NCBI RefSeq assembly: GCF_014656055.1
Contig: NZ_BNBR01000005.1
Location: 62,001 to 126,000, forward strand
DNA from: Streptomyces griseosporeus
Lineage (GTDB): Bacteria; Actinomycetota; Actinomycetes; Streptomycetales; Streptomycetaceae
Reading direction: 5' to 3'
Length of the DNA stretch: 64,000 bases
The translations under genes and the position numbers were made by a program. Below the pieces are notes generated by a model. The model worked only from the letters and a program-made list of their open reading frames with translations. It was not told the origin of the DNA and made no database searches. Each line of letters opens with the position of its first letter. Positions within the stretch are counted from its first letter, which is position 1. Shown here piece by piece: positions 17,298-25,520 of the stretch.

Positions 17298-19205
17298 TCA
17301 GGGCGCGATGCGGACCGGCCGGGTCACGCTCACCTGGTCCACCTCCGACACGCGCACGGTGACCTTCATGGTCCAGGTGCCGGGCAGCGGCAGGGTCACG
17401 GCGTCGGCGGCCCAGTAGCCGCCGCGGTCGGTGACGCGCGCGTCGAGCGGGCCGAGCTGCCGGTCCGGCAGGGTGAAGGAGACCCGCAGCTCGGGCACGG
17501 TGGCGAAGCCGCCGTCGGGGCCGTAGACCACGGCCTCGACCGCGTTGTCGCCGGTACGGCCGGGGGTCAGCGTGACCTGCACGGTGCCGCGGGCGCCCGC
17601 CACGGCGAACGGGACGCGGGTGACGGAGGCGCCGGGCAGCGCGCCGGCGGGGGCGGTGGTCGCCGCGGCTTCCGCTTCCGCGCGGCCCGGCAGGGTCGTG
17701 GTCAGGACGGTGGTGATCACGAGGACGAGTACGCCGATCAGCGTCTCGGCGACGACGGAACGCCTCAGGGCGGTGGCGGCCGCCGGTCGCCGCCCCTGGG
17801 CCGGGGCCGCGCCCGGGGGTGTCGGTCCTCGGTGCGCCGCCGGTTCGGCGGGGCGGGCGGGGCGGGCTCCGCCGGGCGCGTCCCCTTCCCGCCGTGCGCG
17901 GCTGCCGGCCGCCGTGAGTTCCGGTTCCGGGTGTTCCTCCGGTACGGCGTCGGCCGGCGCCGCCCGTTCCTGGTGTTCCTCCGGTGCCACCGACCCCCGG
18001 GTCTCCGCCGCTACGGCGTCGGCCGACGACGCCAGCCGTGCCGTCCACCCACGGGACAGCGCCGCCACCGTCAGCAGCAGCGCGACCGCCGCCAGCTTGG
18101 CCAGCAGGATCCTGCCGTACGCCGTACCCGTGAGAGCCGGCCACGAGCCCAGGCCCCGCCAGGACTGGTAGACGCCGGTCACCGCCAGGACGGCGACGCA
18201 GGCGAGGGCGAGGCGGGAGAAGCGGGCCGGTACGACGGCCGGGATCGGACGGGCCGGGTGCAGGAGCGTCAGCAGGCACACCAGGCCGCCCAGCCACACC
18301 GCCATGGCCAGCAGGTGCAGTACCGCCGACGCCATCGCCACCGGCACCTGCGGCCCCGCCGACGCGTGCTCGGCCGACGCCCAGGTCAGCGCCAGCGCGA
18401 CGGCGAGGACCGGGCCCGCCGTCCGCAGCGCGCGCGGGCGGCGGGGCAGGAGAGCCACCGCGCCCAGCAGCGCCAGCCGGGCCGCGAGCGCCTGGCCGGG
18501 GCGGGTGGTGAGAGTGCGGGCGAGGCCGCCGGGGTCGAGCGCGGCCGACGGGCCCTCGCCGGTCTCGTAGGGGGCCCGCAGCAGCAGGAGCGCGGTGGTC
18601 GCGGCCAGCAGCAGCCACCAGCCGGTGCGCGCCACGCGCCGCAGGACGGGCTCGGCGGTGTCCGGTGGGCGGCACACCGCGAGGAACACCGCCGTACCGA
18701 TGAGCAGGGCCGCTCCGCCGTACGCCGTGTAGCGGGCGAGGTCGAACAACGTGCCGGTGGCCGGGTCCTCCGCCGGTGCGGTGGCGGGGGCCGCGACGGC
18801 CGGGCTGGGGGCGCCGACGGAGAAGGTGAAGGCGCCGGAGACCGGGTGGCTGTCGGCGGAGACGACGCGCCAGGCCACGGTGTACGTGCCCCGGCCGAGC
18901 GTGGCGGGCAGGGTGACGCGGGCGGTGTCCGCGCGGCCGTCGGCGTGACCGGGCGGGCCGGTGCGCAGGCGGTGGCCGTCGGGGTCGTAGACGCGGAAGG
19001 AGCCGTCGAGCAGGCCCACGGACTCGGTGAAGGTGAGGGTGAGGGCGCGGGGAGCCGTCCTGAGGACGGTGCCGTCGGCGGGGTCCGTGGCGCGCAGGGC
19101 CGCGTGGGCCGAGGCGGGGGCGGCGCCGCCGAGGAGGAAGAGGACCAGCAGGGTGCCGAGCAGCACCAGTCGCGGAAGCCGGTGTCCGTCGTCCCGTCGT
19201 GCCAC
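17298..19205 (-). CDS. CopC-CopD fusion, copper resistance/uptake protein
   Basis: A 635-residue membrane protein. The GTG start at 19205 (VARRDDGHRLPRLV) has GGGGAAG upstream. A signal sequence LVLLGTLLVLFLLGGAAPASA ends just before HAALRATDPADG, where the new N-terminal His is the CopC copper ligand; SADSHPVSGAFTFSV is the second CopC metal motif. Then follows a CopD domain of about eight membrane helices (residues about 170-420). A long hydrophilic segment, the last membrane helix (VVAETLIGVLVLVITTVLTTTL) and a C-terminal beta domain (YcnJ-like) complete it. The hydrophilic segment contains a dispersed DNA repeat (17802-17914). Role: copper binding outside the membrane and transfer inward, by family analogy. 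Confidence 0.9.
   Translation of the reverse strand: MARRDDGHRLPRLVLLGTLLVLFLLGGAAPASAHAALRATDPADGTVLRTAPRALTLTFTESVGLLDGSFRVYDPDGHRLRTGPPGHADGRADTARVTLPATLGRGTYTVAWRVVSADSHPVSGAFTFSVGAPSPAVAAPATAPAEDPATGTLFDLARYTAYGGAALLIGTAVFLAVCRPPDTAEPVLRRVARTGWWLLLAATTALLLLRAPYETGEGPSAALDPGGLARTLTTRPGQALAARLALLGAVALLPRRPRALRTAGPVLAVALALTWASAEHASAGPQVPVAMASAVLHLLAMAVWLGGLVCLLTLLHPARPIPAVVPARFSRLALACVAVLAVTGVYQSWRGLGSWPALTGTAYGRILLAKLAAVALLLTVAALSRGWTARLASSADAVAAETRGSVAPEEHQERAAPADAVPEEHPEPELTAAGSRARREGDAPGGARPARPAEPAAHRGPTPPGAAPAQGRRPAAATALRRSVVAETLIGVLVLVITTVLTTTLPGRAEAEAAATTAPAGALPGASVTRVPFAVAGARGTVQVTLTPGRTGDNAVEAVVYGPDGGFATVPELRVSFTLPDRQLGPLDARVTDRGGYWAADAVTLPLPGTWTMKVTVRVSEVDQVSVTRPVRIAP
17802..17914. 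repeat. Dispersed repeat embedded in the CopCD coding sequence
   Basis: Block 17802-17840 matches intergenic 34826-34864 at 36 of 39 positions. Block 17877-17914 matches 34925-34962 at 33 of 38. Order and orientation are the same; the spacer between blocks is 36 bases here and 60 in the intergenic copy, a difference of 24. The repeat is read in frame and encodes the low-complexity stretch around REGDAPGGARPARPAEPAAH. Confidence 0.8.
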
Positions 19206-19271
19206 GTCACTTCCCCGCTGTCGCCCGCCGCTGCTCCCCTTCCATACGGACGCGGGGCGGCGGTTGCTCAC

Positions 19272-20033
19272 TCACCACGTCGGCCGGGCCGACACCCCTC
19301 CGTCCACCACCAGGTCGTGGCCGCTGACCCAGGACGCGAGCGGTGAGGCGAGGAAGACGCAGGCGTCGCCGACGTCCCGGGGGCGGCCCAGCCGGCCGAG
19401 CGGGGCCGCCCGCTGCCAGCGGCCCACCCCGTCGGGCCAGTCCTCGGCGAGGCCGTCCCGTTCGATGAGGCCGGGGGAGACGGTGTTGACGCGGATGCCG
19501 TACGGCCCGTACTCCAGCGCCGCCGCGCGGGCGTGCTGGACGACGGCCGCCTTCGCGGCGGCGTAGTGGGCGTGCCCGGGGGCGGGTTGGCGGGCCTCGA
19601 TGGAGGCGATGTGGGTGATGCTGCCGCCGCCGGTGTCCCGCATGAGCGCGGCGGCGGCCTGGGTGCAGGCGAAGACGCTGGTCAGGTCGGTGTCGACGAC
19701 GTGCCGCCAGGCGTCGGCGGTCATGCCGGGCAGGTCCTGCACGGGCTGGACGCCGGCGTTGTTGACCAGCGCGGTGAGCCGTCCGCCGGCCCAGTCGGCG
19801 GCCTCGTGCACCAGCCGGTGGCAGGCGTCCTCGTCGGTCAGCTCGGCGCGCAGGACGACGGCCCGGCCGCCCGCCTCGTGGATCGCGGCGGCCGTCGCCC
19901 GCGCCGGCCCGACCGCCGTACGGCAGTGCAGGGCGACGGCGGCGCCCTCCTCGGCCAGGCGCAGGGCGATGCCGCGGCCGATGCCGCCGCCCGCGCCGGT
20001 GACGAGGGCGGTCTGTCCGTGCAGGAGCGTCAT
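19272..20033 (-). CDS. Short-chain dehydrogenase/reductase
   Basis: A 253-residue NAD(P)-dependent oxidoreductase of the classical SDR family. It has the Rossmann motif TGAGGGIGRGIALRLA (about residues 12-27), the NNAG motif in LVNNAGVQPVQ, catalytic Ser near ITHIASIEAR, the Tyr-x-x-x-Lys pair in HYAAAKAAVVQHARA, and the C-terminal SPLASWVSGHDLVVDGG. The ATG at 20033 overlaps the cupin stop (ATGA), so it is the last gene of the iron-box operon 23230-19272. The substrate is unknown; the operon context suggests a siderophore precursor or acyl-group tailoring step. Confidence 0.9.
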   Translation of the reverse strand: MTLLHGQTALVTGAGGGIGRGIALRLAEEGAAVALHCRTAVGPARATAAAIHEAGGRAVVLRAELTDEDACHRLVHEAADWAGGRLTALVNNAGVQPVQDLPGMTADAWRHVVDTDLTSVFACTQAAAALMRDTGGGSITHIASIEARQPAPGHAHYAAAKAAVVQHARAAALEYGPYGIRVNTVSPGLIERDGLAEDWPDGVGRWQRAAPLGRLGRPRDVGDACVFLASPLASWVSGHDLVVDGGVSARPTW

Positions 20034-20503
20034 GGACGGCACAGTTCCATGATCCTGGCCGCCTGTCCGGGATAGCGCGCCGTCAGCTCGGCCGCGTCGC
20101 CGTGCTCGTAGTCGGCGTAGGTGAAGCCGGGGGCCATGGTGCAGCCGAAGAAGGTCCAGGCGCCGCCGTCGGCGACCCGCCCGCCCATCCAGGTCCCGGC
20201 GGGCACCGTGTACTGGACGTGCTGTCCGGCGCGCGGGTCCGGGCCGAGCACGGCGGTGCGGGCGGTGCCGTCGGGGGCGAGGAGCAGCAGCTCCAGCGGG
20301 TCGCCCAGATAGTGGTGCCAGATCTCGTCGGTGGGCAGCCGGTGCAGGGCGGAGAAGTCGTCGGCGGTGAGCAGGACGACGATCGCCGAGCCCGCGGGCC
20401 GTCCGTCCGGCCCCTCGGGGCCCGCCCAGGTACGGCGGAACAGCCCGCCCTCGCGGGGCAGGGGCTCCAGGGCGTAGTGCGCAACCAGCTCCTCCGGGGT
20501 CAC
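20030..20503 (-). CDS. Cupin domain protein (DUF985/Cupin_5 family)
   Basis: A 157-residue single-domain cupin. It starts with GTG at 20503 (VTPEELVAHYALEPLPREGG), overlapping the acetyltransferase stop as GTGA. The Cupin_5 signature is clear: DEIWHHYLGDPLELLLLAPDG for the first conserved part and VPAGTWMGG through WTFFGCTMAPGFTYADYE for the second. Members are often linked to sugar or small-molecule metabolism without firm function. Here it is cotranslated with a siderophore-type acetyltransferase and an SDR behind an iron box, so a role in iron-responsive small-molecule modification is inferred. Confidence 0.88.
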   Translation of the reverse strand: MTPEELVAHYALEPLPREGGLFRRTWAGPEGPDGRPAGSAIVVLLTADDFSALHRLPTDEIWHHYLGDPLELLLLAPDGTARTAVLGPDPRAGQHVQYTVPAGTWMGGRVADGGAWTFFGCTMAPGFTYADYEHGDAAELTARYPGQAARIMELCRP

Positions 20504-21123
20504 GCCGGAAAGGCTACCTCCCGGCGCAGGAAGGCGAGTTGGGCCTGCTTCTCCGGCAAGTACACGTCCGGCAGGTCGATCTCGGGCAGGACGACGCGGG
20601 GGCCCTTCTCGAAGCCCTGCCGCAGCATGCGGGCGATCGCCTTCTCGTTGCGCACGTCCGGGTCGACGACGATCCGCCGCCGGCCCAGGCCGAGCAGGAC
20701 GTGCGTGGCGATGACGGTGATCAGGGCGGCCGTCCAGCCGGGCCGCGGGCCGTCCGGTCCGGCGGGGGCGAGGAGCAGGTGGATGCCGAGGTCGCCGGGC
20801 TGTACGTCGTAGCACTCGCCGACGCGGTCGGCGGCGGGCTCGTACGTCTGGAGCAGGGCCGCGGGTTCGCCGTCGCGCTCGACGAGGAAGGCGTGGTGGG
20901 TGTCGAGGGTGTCCAGGTGGGCGTATATCTCCTCCACTTGGGCGCGGGTGAGGCCGTTCATGCCCCAGAACGCGGCGCGTTCCTCGCTGACCCAGCGGTG
21001 GACCACGCCGGCGTCGGCGTGCGCGTCCAGCGGCAGGACGCGGACGGTGCCGAAGCCGTCGACGGCCTGCTCGTGGACGGGGGTGCGGGCGGCGGGGCCC
21101 TCGGGGGTGCGGGGCTCAGACAT
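20500..21123 (-). CDS. Siderophore-type N-acetyltransferase (GNAT, AlcB/IucB-like)
   Basis: A 207-residue acyl-CoA-dependent transferase. The core WVSEERAAFWGMNGLTRAQV, HHAFLVERDGEPAALLQTYEP, VQPGDLGIHLLLAP and RRRIVVDPDVRNEKAIARML matches the AlcB/IucB/DesC-like family, which acylates N-hydroxy-amine precursors of hydroxamate siderophores. The start is ATG at 21123, overlapping the acylase stop by eight bases. A stand-alone acyltransferase behind an iron box, away from any visible synthetase, suggests that it modifies a siderophore whose assembly genes lie elsewhere. The true acyl donor and acceptor are not deducible from sequence. Confidence 0.88.
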   Translation of the reverse strand: MSEPRTPEGPAARTPVHEQAVDGFGTVRVLPLDAHADAGVVHRWVSEERAAFWGMNGLTRAQVEEIYAHLDTLDTHHAFLVERDGEPAALLQTYEPAADRVGECYDVQPGDLGIHLLLAPAGPDGPRPGWTAALITVIATHVLLGLGRRRIVVDPDVRNEKAIARMLRQGFEKGPRVVLPEIDLPDVYLPEKQAQLAFLRREVAFPA

Positions 21124-23230
21124 CGGTCTCCTTGACATCGGTCTCCTTCGTGAGCTGGTCCCAGTCGGTGACGACGGGCACGAGTTCTCCCGCGAGCCAC
21201 AGCGGGAGCTGGTCGTGGTGGTGCGGTGAACGGGGGTCGCCGGCCGCGCCGAACGGCACGATCCAGCGGCTGTTCGCGCGGTCGGCCAGGTCCCACACGT
21301 AGCGGGCGGCGGGGCCGCGCGCGGCGCGGTCGGTGACGCCGGGCACGGCGGAGGTGCACAGCACGCAGTCGTGGTCGCCGGAGAGCGCGGGCGGCTCGTG
21401 GCAGGGGTCGCCGGCGGAGGGCGCCTGGTCCGCGGGCCGGCCGGCGAGGGCCCGCCAGGGGGCGAGGCGGTGGGTGTCGCCCCAGGGGCCGGGCGGGGCG
21501 GCCGCGGCCACCTCCTCGACGGCGGCGCGGATCTCGGCCCGGCGGTCGATGCCGTACAACTCGTCGGCCCTCAGCAGGTGTTCGAGGGCGAAGCCGATAC
21601 GCGGGGTGAGGGCGAGCCAGGGCTGGAAGACCTCGGGGTGGGCGGGCGGGGTGGTGAGGGGGGCGAAGGCGGGGTGGGCGGCGAGGCGGCGTACGACGGC
21701 CGAGCGCACCGCCGCGTACAGCGCCGCGTCCGCGCTGTCCGCGTCCATCCGGCGGTCCCAGGCGAGCAGGCGTTCCCTGATCCGGGTGGCTGCCGGGCCG
21801 AGGCCGTCCAGGGCGGCGAGGTGGTCCAGCAGGGGTGCGCAGGAGGCCAGGTGGGTGTCGGTGTGGACGGCGGCCATGGCGTCGGCGGACCAGGTGCGTC
21901 GCGCGTCGAGCAGGGCGCGGATGCGGTCGGCGCGGTGGGGCGGGGCGAACTCGACGCCGAGGGGGGCGGCCGGGCCGCGCTGGTTGGCCATGACGGCGAG
22001 GCCGTCGGTGAGGCCGGCGCGGGGCATCTCGTGCCAGCCGGTCCACTCGTGACCGGGCTCCCAGGCGGGCACGGGGTGGAGCCGGTTGGCGCGCGCCCGC
22101 GCGGGCACCTTCCCGGCGACCCGGTGCAGGAGGCCGCCGTCGGTGTCGGCGGCCTGGACGACGTTGACCGGCTCGGCCCAGCGGTCCAGGGCGCGATCCA
22201 CGTCGGCGACGGTGCGGGCGCGCAGCAGCGGCAGCAGCGCGCCGAAGCCGAGGTCGGCGGTGACGCGGGGCGGGGTGCGCAGGCTGAGGGCCTGGGGAGT
22301 GCCGTCATCGAGGCCTTCGGGGCCGCCGGAGACGATGGGGCCGCGGTCGGTCTCGATGACCTCGACCTCGACGGGTGCCTCCCCGGCGACCTGGACGGTC
22401 TCGGTGTGGCGGGTGGCGCGGTGCCAGCGTCCGTCGGGGCCGAGCGCCTCGACGCCGGCGCCGGTGCGGCGCAGCCGCTCACGGTAGAGGTCCTGGTAGT
22501 CGGCCATGGCGTTGGTGATGGCCCAGGCGACGGACCCGGCGTGGCCGAAGTGGGCGAGGCCGGGGACGCCCGGGACGGCGAGGCCCACGACGTCGAACTC
22601 GTCGCAGGCCAGGCGTATCTGCTGGTAGACGCCGGGGTCCTCGATGAAGCGGTGCGGGTCGCCGGCGATGACGGGCTGCCCGGTGGTGGTGCGGTCGCCG
22701 GCCAGGAGCCAGCCGTTGCTGCCGGAGGTGCCGGGGCCGTCGGCGGCGAACAGGCCGGCCGCCCGCGGCCCCAGGTGCCGTATCGCCTCCTCGCGCCAGA
22801 GCTTGGCGGGGAACCCGGCGAACAGGATGTGCGCGGCGAGCCAGACGCCGAGCGGAATCCACGGCTCCCAGCGGCCCGGGGCGAGGCCGGTCGCGGCGAA
22901 CTCGGGGGCGTCGGTGTGCGGGAGGGCGTCGTTGACGCCGTCGACGTAGGCCCGGACCCAGTCGGCGGTCTCGGGGTCGTTCTCCCGCAGGGCGGTCCAG
23001 CAGCGGCGTGCGGTGTCGGCGAGCCGGGCGCGGCGGGCGAAGCGGTCCCAGGGCAGGGCGCCGGGGCCGAGGAAGGCGGCCGAGGTGCCCTGCAGGCGGT
23101 GCCGTTCGACCTCCAGCTGCCAGGCCCGGTCGCGGGCGGTCACCAGGCCCTGGGCGTGGGCGAGGGAGCGGGCGCTGTCCGCGCGCAGGTGCGGGATGCC
23201 CCAGGCATCGCGGTGGATCTCGGTGGTCAC
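21116..23230 (-). CDS. Penicillin acylase family protein, cytoplasmic Ntn hydrolase
   Basis: A 704-residue member of the penicillin G acylase/acyl-homoserine-lactone acylase family, normally activated by self-cleavage before a Ser that becomes the N-terminal nucleophile. That Ser is residue 171 in GTSGSNGWLLAGDRTTTGQP. The alpha-region motif IHRDAWGIPHLRADS begins at residue 5, so there is no signal peptide and the enzyme should stay in the cytoplasm, unlike classical secreted penicillin acylases. HFGHAGSVAWAITNAMADYQDLY is the conserved beta-chain motif. The start is GTG at 23230. It is the first gene downstream of the iron box. A role in hydrolysing or transferring acyl groups for siderophore tailoring is inferred. 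Confidence 0.9.
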   Translation of the reverse strand: MTTEIHRDAWGIPHLRADSARSLAHAQGLVTARDRAWQLEVERHRLQGTSAAFLGPGALPWDRFARRARLADTARRCWTALRENDPETADWVRAYVDGVNDALPHTDAPEFAATGLAPGRWEPWIPLGVWLAAHILFAGFPAKLWREEAIRHLGPRAAGLFAADGPGTSGSNGWLLAGDRTTTGQPVIAGDPHRFIEDPGVYQQIRLACDEFDVVGLAVPGVPGLAHFGHAGSVAWAITNAMADYQDLYRERLRRTGAGVEALGPDGRWHRATRHTETVQVAGEAPVEVEVIETDRGPIVSGGPEGLDDGTPQALSLRTPPRVTADLGFGALLPLLRARTVADVDRALDRWAEPVNVVQAADTDGGLLHRVAGKVPARARANRLHPVPAWEPGHEWTGWHEMPRAGLTDGLAVMANQRGPAAPLGVEFAPPHRADRIRALLDARRTWSADAMAAVHTDTHLASCAPLLDHLAALDGLGPAATRIRERLLAWDRRMDADSADAALYAAVRSAVVRRLAAHPAFAPLTTPPAHPEVFQPWLALTPRIGFALEHLLRADELYGIDRRAEIRAAVEEVAAAAPPGPWGDTHRLAPWRALAGRPADQAPSAGDPCHEPPALSGDHDCVLCTSAVPGVTDRAARGPAARYVWDLADRANSRWIVPFGAAGDPRSPHHHDQLPLWLAGELVPVVTDWDQLTKETDVKETDV

Positions 23231-23268
23231 CCTGTACTGCCCCTCTGTGCTTTCACGTGCGCACGCCT

Positions 23269-23287
23269 TTAGGTTAGGCTCACCTAA
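23269..23287. promoter_or_regulatory. Iron box (DmdR/IdeR-type operator)
   Basis: The 19-bp sequence TTAGGTTAGGCTCACCTAA matches the well-known DmdR1/IdeR iron-box consensus of Streptomyces. It lies 39 bases before the penicillin-acylase start on one strand and 39 bases before the SIP start on the other. One site can therefore repress both divergent transcripts when Fe(II) is plentiful. Confidence 0.95.
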
Positions 23288-23325
23288 CTTTTTTCGGGAT
23301 GGTACTTGAAGCGTGAAGGAGCGCC

Positions 23326-24051
23326 ATGGGGCAGGGGCACGGTTGGCAGGGCACGGTCCTGAAGCTGCTGCGGGCGAAGGACTTCACCTTCACCGTCACC
23401 GGCGGCGAGGACGTCACCGCGGACTACCGCCGGTTGCACCTCACCGACGGCGGCATGCTCGCGGCGACCGGCGTCCACCCGACGATGTGGGTCCGGCTCT
23501 GGTTCGACCACGACGGCAAGCCGCACCAGCGGGCCTACACGCTCGTCGACCCCGACCCGTCCGCCGGCACCTTCAGCCTGGAGTTCGCCCTGCACGAGGG
23601 TCGCGCGAGCGACTGGGCTCGGACGGTACGGCCCGGCGACACCATCGAGGCGACCGTCCACGGCACGGGCTTCGAACCCCCCGAGCCGGCGCCCTCCCAC
23701 CTGATCGCGGCAGGCGACCCGGCGTCCCTGCCGGCGGTCAACTCCCTGCTGGACGCGTTCCCCGCGACCCCGGCGACGGTGTTCTTCGAGGGCGACCCGG
23801 CCGGCCTCCCCCTGCGCACCGACCCGGCCCGGCACGACGTACGGCCCGTGCCGCGCCAGGACGCCGGAGCGCACCTGGTGGCCGAGGTGAGGAAAGCGCT
23901 CCCGGCCCTGCTCACCGGGGCGGGCCCGGACCCGTACGTCTGGATCGCCTGCGACACCGCCACCACCCGCGCCCTGACCGCGTACGTCCGCAAGGAACTG
24001 GGCGTCCCCAAGCACCGGCTGCACGCCCTCGGGTACTGGCGCGCGACCTGA
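23326..24051 (+). CDS. Siderophore-interacting protein (ferric-siderophore reductase, SIP family)
   Basis: A 241-residue flavin-dependent reductase that releases iron from internalised ferric siderophores. The FAD-binding motif HQRAYTLVDPD (R-x-Y-T) is at about residues 66-76. The NAD(P)H-domain strand HLIAAGDPASLPAVNSLLDAFP and the C-terminal YVWIACDTATTRALTAYVRKELGV and LGYWRA are characteristic. ATG at 23326 follows AAGGAG. It is divergent from the acylase operon and shares the iron box, so it should be induced when iron is scarce. DesF-like proteins of the desferrioxamine system belong to the same family. Confidence 0.94.
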   Translation: MGQGHGWQGTVLKLLRAKDFTFTVTGGEDVTADYRRLHLTDGGMLAATGVHPTMWVRLWFDHDGKPHQRAYTLVDPDPSAGTFSLEFALHEGRASDWARTVRPGDTIEATVHGTGFEPPEPAPSHLIAAGDPASLPAVNSLLDAFPATPATVFFEGDPAGLPLRTDPARHDVRPVPRQDAGAHLVAEVRKALPALLTGAGPDPYVWIACDTATTRALTAYVRKELGVPKHRLHALGYWRAT

Positions 24052-24075
24052 GGCGGGGCGCGGGATCATCGACGC

Positions 24076-24660
24076 ATGGACGTCACCCTGCACCTCGCCC
24101 AGGATCCCGCCGCCGACGAACTGCTCGGCCGGTCACCGCTCGCCGCGCTGGTCGGGATGCTGCTCGACCAGCAGATCCCGATGGAGTGGGCGTTCAAGGG
24201 CCCCCGCACGATCGCGGACCGCATGGGCGCCGACGACCTCGACGCCCACGACATCGCCGCGCAGGACCCGGAGGCCTTCGCCGCGCTGCTGTCGGAGAAG
24301 CCGGCCGTGCACCGCTACCCCGGGTCGATGGCCAAGCGGATCCAGCAGCTGTGCCAGTACCTCGTCGAGCACTACGACGGCAACGCCGAGCTGGTCTGGA
24401 AGGGCGTCGACGACGGCCGCGAACTCCTCCGCCGCCTGGAGGCCCTCCCCGGCTTCGGCAAGCAGAAGGCCCAGATCTTCCTCGCCCTCCTCGGCAAGCA
24501 GCTCGGCGTCCGCCCGACGGGCTGGCGCGAGGCGGCCGGCTCCTACGGCGACCCCGGCTCCCACCGCTCGATCGCGGACATCACGGGCCCGGACTCCCTG
24601 ACGAAGGTCCGCGCGCACAAACAGGAGATGAAGGCGGCGGCGAAAGCGAAGAAGGGGTAG
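24076..24660 (+). CDS. HhH-GPD family base-excision DNA repair protein
   Basis: A 194-residue protein of the actinobacterial HhH-GPD group. SPLAALVGMLLDQQIPMEWAFKGP matches the helical entry region. The helix-hairpin-helix is LEALPGFGKQKAQIFLALLGKQLGV, where Gly-Phe-Gly replaces the usual Gly-Val-Gly. The canonical catalytic Asp is not clearly present after the hairpin (GVRPTGWREAAGSYGD), so glycosylase activity is uncertain. The C terminus is very basic (KQEMKAAAKAKKG). It follows the SIP gene by 24 bases with no ribosome-binding site I can see; functional linkage to siderophore genes is not implied. Confidence 0.85.
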   Translation: MDVTLHLAQDPAADELLGRSPLAALVGMLLDQQIPMEWAFKGPRTIADRMGADDLDAHDIAAQDPEAFAALLSEKPAVHRYPGSMAKRIQQLCQYLVEHYDGNAELVWKGVDDGRELLRRLEALPGFGKQKAQIFLALLGKQLGVRPTGWREAAGSYGDPGSHRSIADITGPDSLTKVRAHKQEMKAAAKAKKG

Positions 24661-24759
24661 GCGGGGGCGGGGTGGGTCGCGCCGCCCCGGGTCGGCTCCC
24701 CGGCACCGAACGGCCCGCCCCGGCTGGCGCCCCCGCCCCGCGCGGTTTCAGCTGGTCGC

Positions 24760-25434
24760 ATGACCGACGTCCCCACCGGCTCCCCCTGGGGCCCGGACCA
24801 CGACGACCGCCGGATCCACGAGCAGCAGCACACGGCGACCCAGCACAGCCCCCGCGAACCGGAACCCGCTTTCGAGGGCCCCCTGCACGCCCTCTCCCGC
24901 GCCGCCTGGCAGGTCGTGCTGCTCACCGGCATCGCCTCGCTCGTCCTGGGCGTCCTGGTACTGGTCTGGCCCGGCGCTTCCCTCCTCGCCGCAGGCGTCC
25001 TCTTCGGCGTCTACCTCGTGATCAGCGGCGTCTTCCAGCTCGTCGCCGCGTTCGGCACGCACCGCACGACCTCCCTGCGCGTCCTCGCCTTCATCAGCGG
25101 CGCGCTGTCGATCGTCCTCGGCCTGTTCTGCTTCCGCGGGCCCATGCAGTCGGTCCTGCTGCTCGCCCTGTGGATCGGCATCGGCTGGCTGATCCGCGGC
25201 ATCACCCAGACCCTGGCCGCCGCCTCCGACCCGGCCATGCCCGCCCGGGGCTGGCAGATCTTCCTCGGGATCGTCTCCGCCCTCGCCGGCATCGTCCTGA
25301 TCGACTCCCCCTTCGAGTCGGTCGCGGTCCTCACCCTCGTCGGCGGCATCTGGCTGATCGCGGTCGGCGTCGTCGAGATCGTCACGGCCGTACGGATCCG
25401 GGGCCGGGCCCGGCAGGTCCCGCACCAGCTGTGA
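24760..25434 (+). CDS. HdeD-like (DUF308) membrane protein
   Basis: A 224-residue integral membrane protein. After a hydrophilic N terminus of about 45 residues come six helices in pairs: WQVVLLTGIASLVLGVLVLVWP, LLAAGVLFGVYLVISGVFQLVAA, LRVLAFISGALSIVLGLFCF, SVLLLALWIGIGWLIRGITQ, WQIFLGIVSALAGIVLI and VAVLTLVGGIWLIAVGVVEIV. This is the HdeD/DUF308 pattern; the founding member is linked to acid resistance in E. coli, but actinobacterial roles are not established. The start is ATG at 24760. It appears monocistronic. Confidence 0.87.
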   Translation: MTDVPTGSPWGPDHDDRRIHEQQHTATQHSPREPEPAFEGPLHALSRAAWQVVLLTGIASLVLGVLVLVWPGASLLAAGVLFGVYLVISGVFQLVAAFGTHRTTSLRVLAFISGALSIVLGLFCFRGPMQSVLLLALWIGIGWLIRGITQTLAAASDPAMPARGWQIFLGIVSALAGIVLIDSPFESVAVLTLVGGIWLIAVGVVEIVTAVRIRGRARQVPHQL

Positions 25435-25520
25435 CCGGCGCCCCGACCCCCCTGGTCCGAACGGGCGTATTCCCGGCGTGGCACGCCACCGCCGCGCCGC
25501 CCGCGGGGAGATGACCTGAC

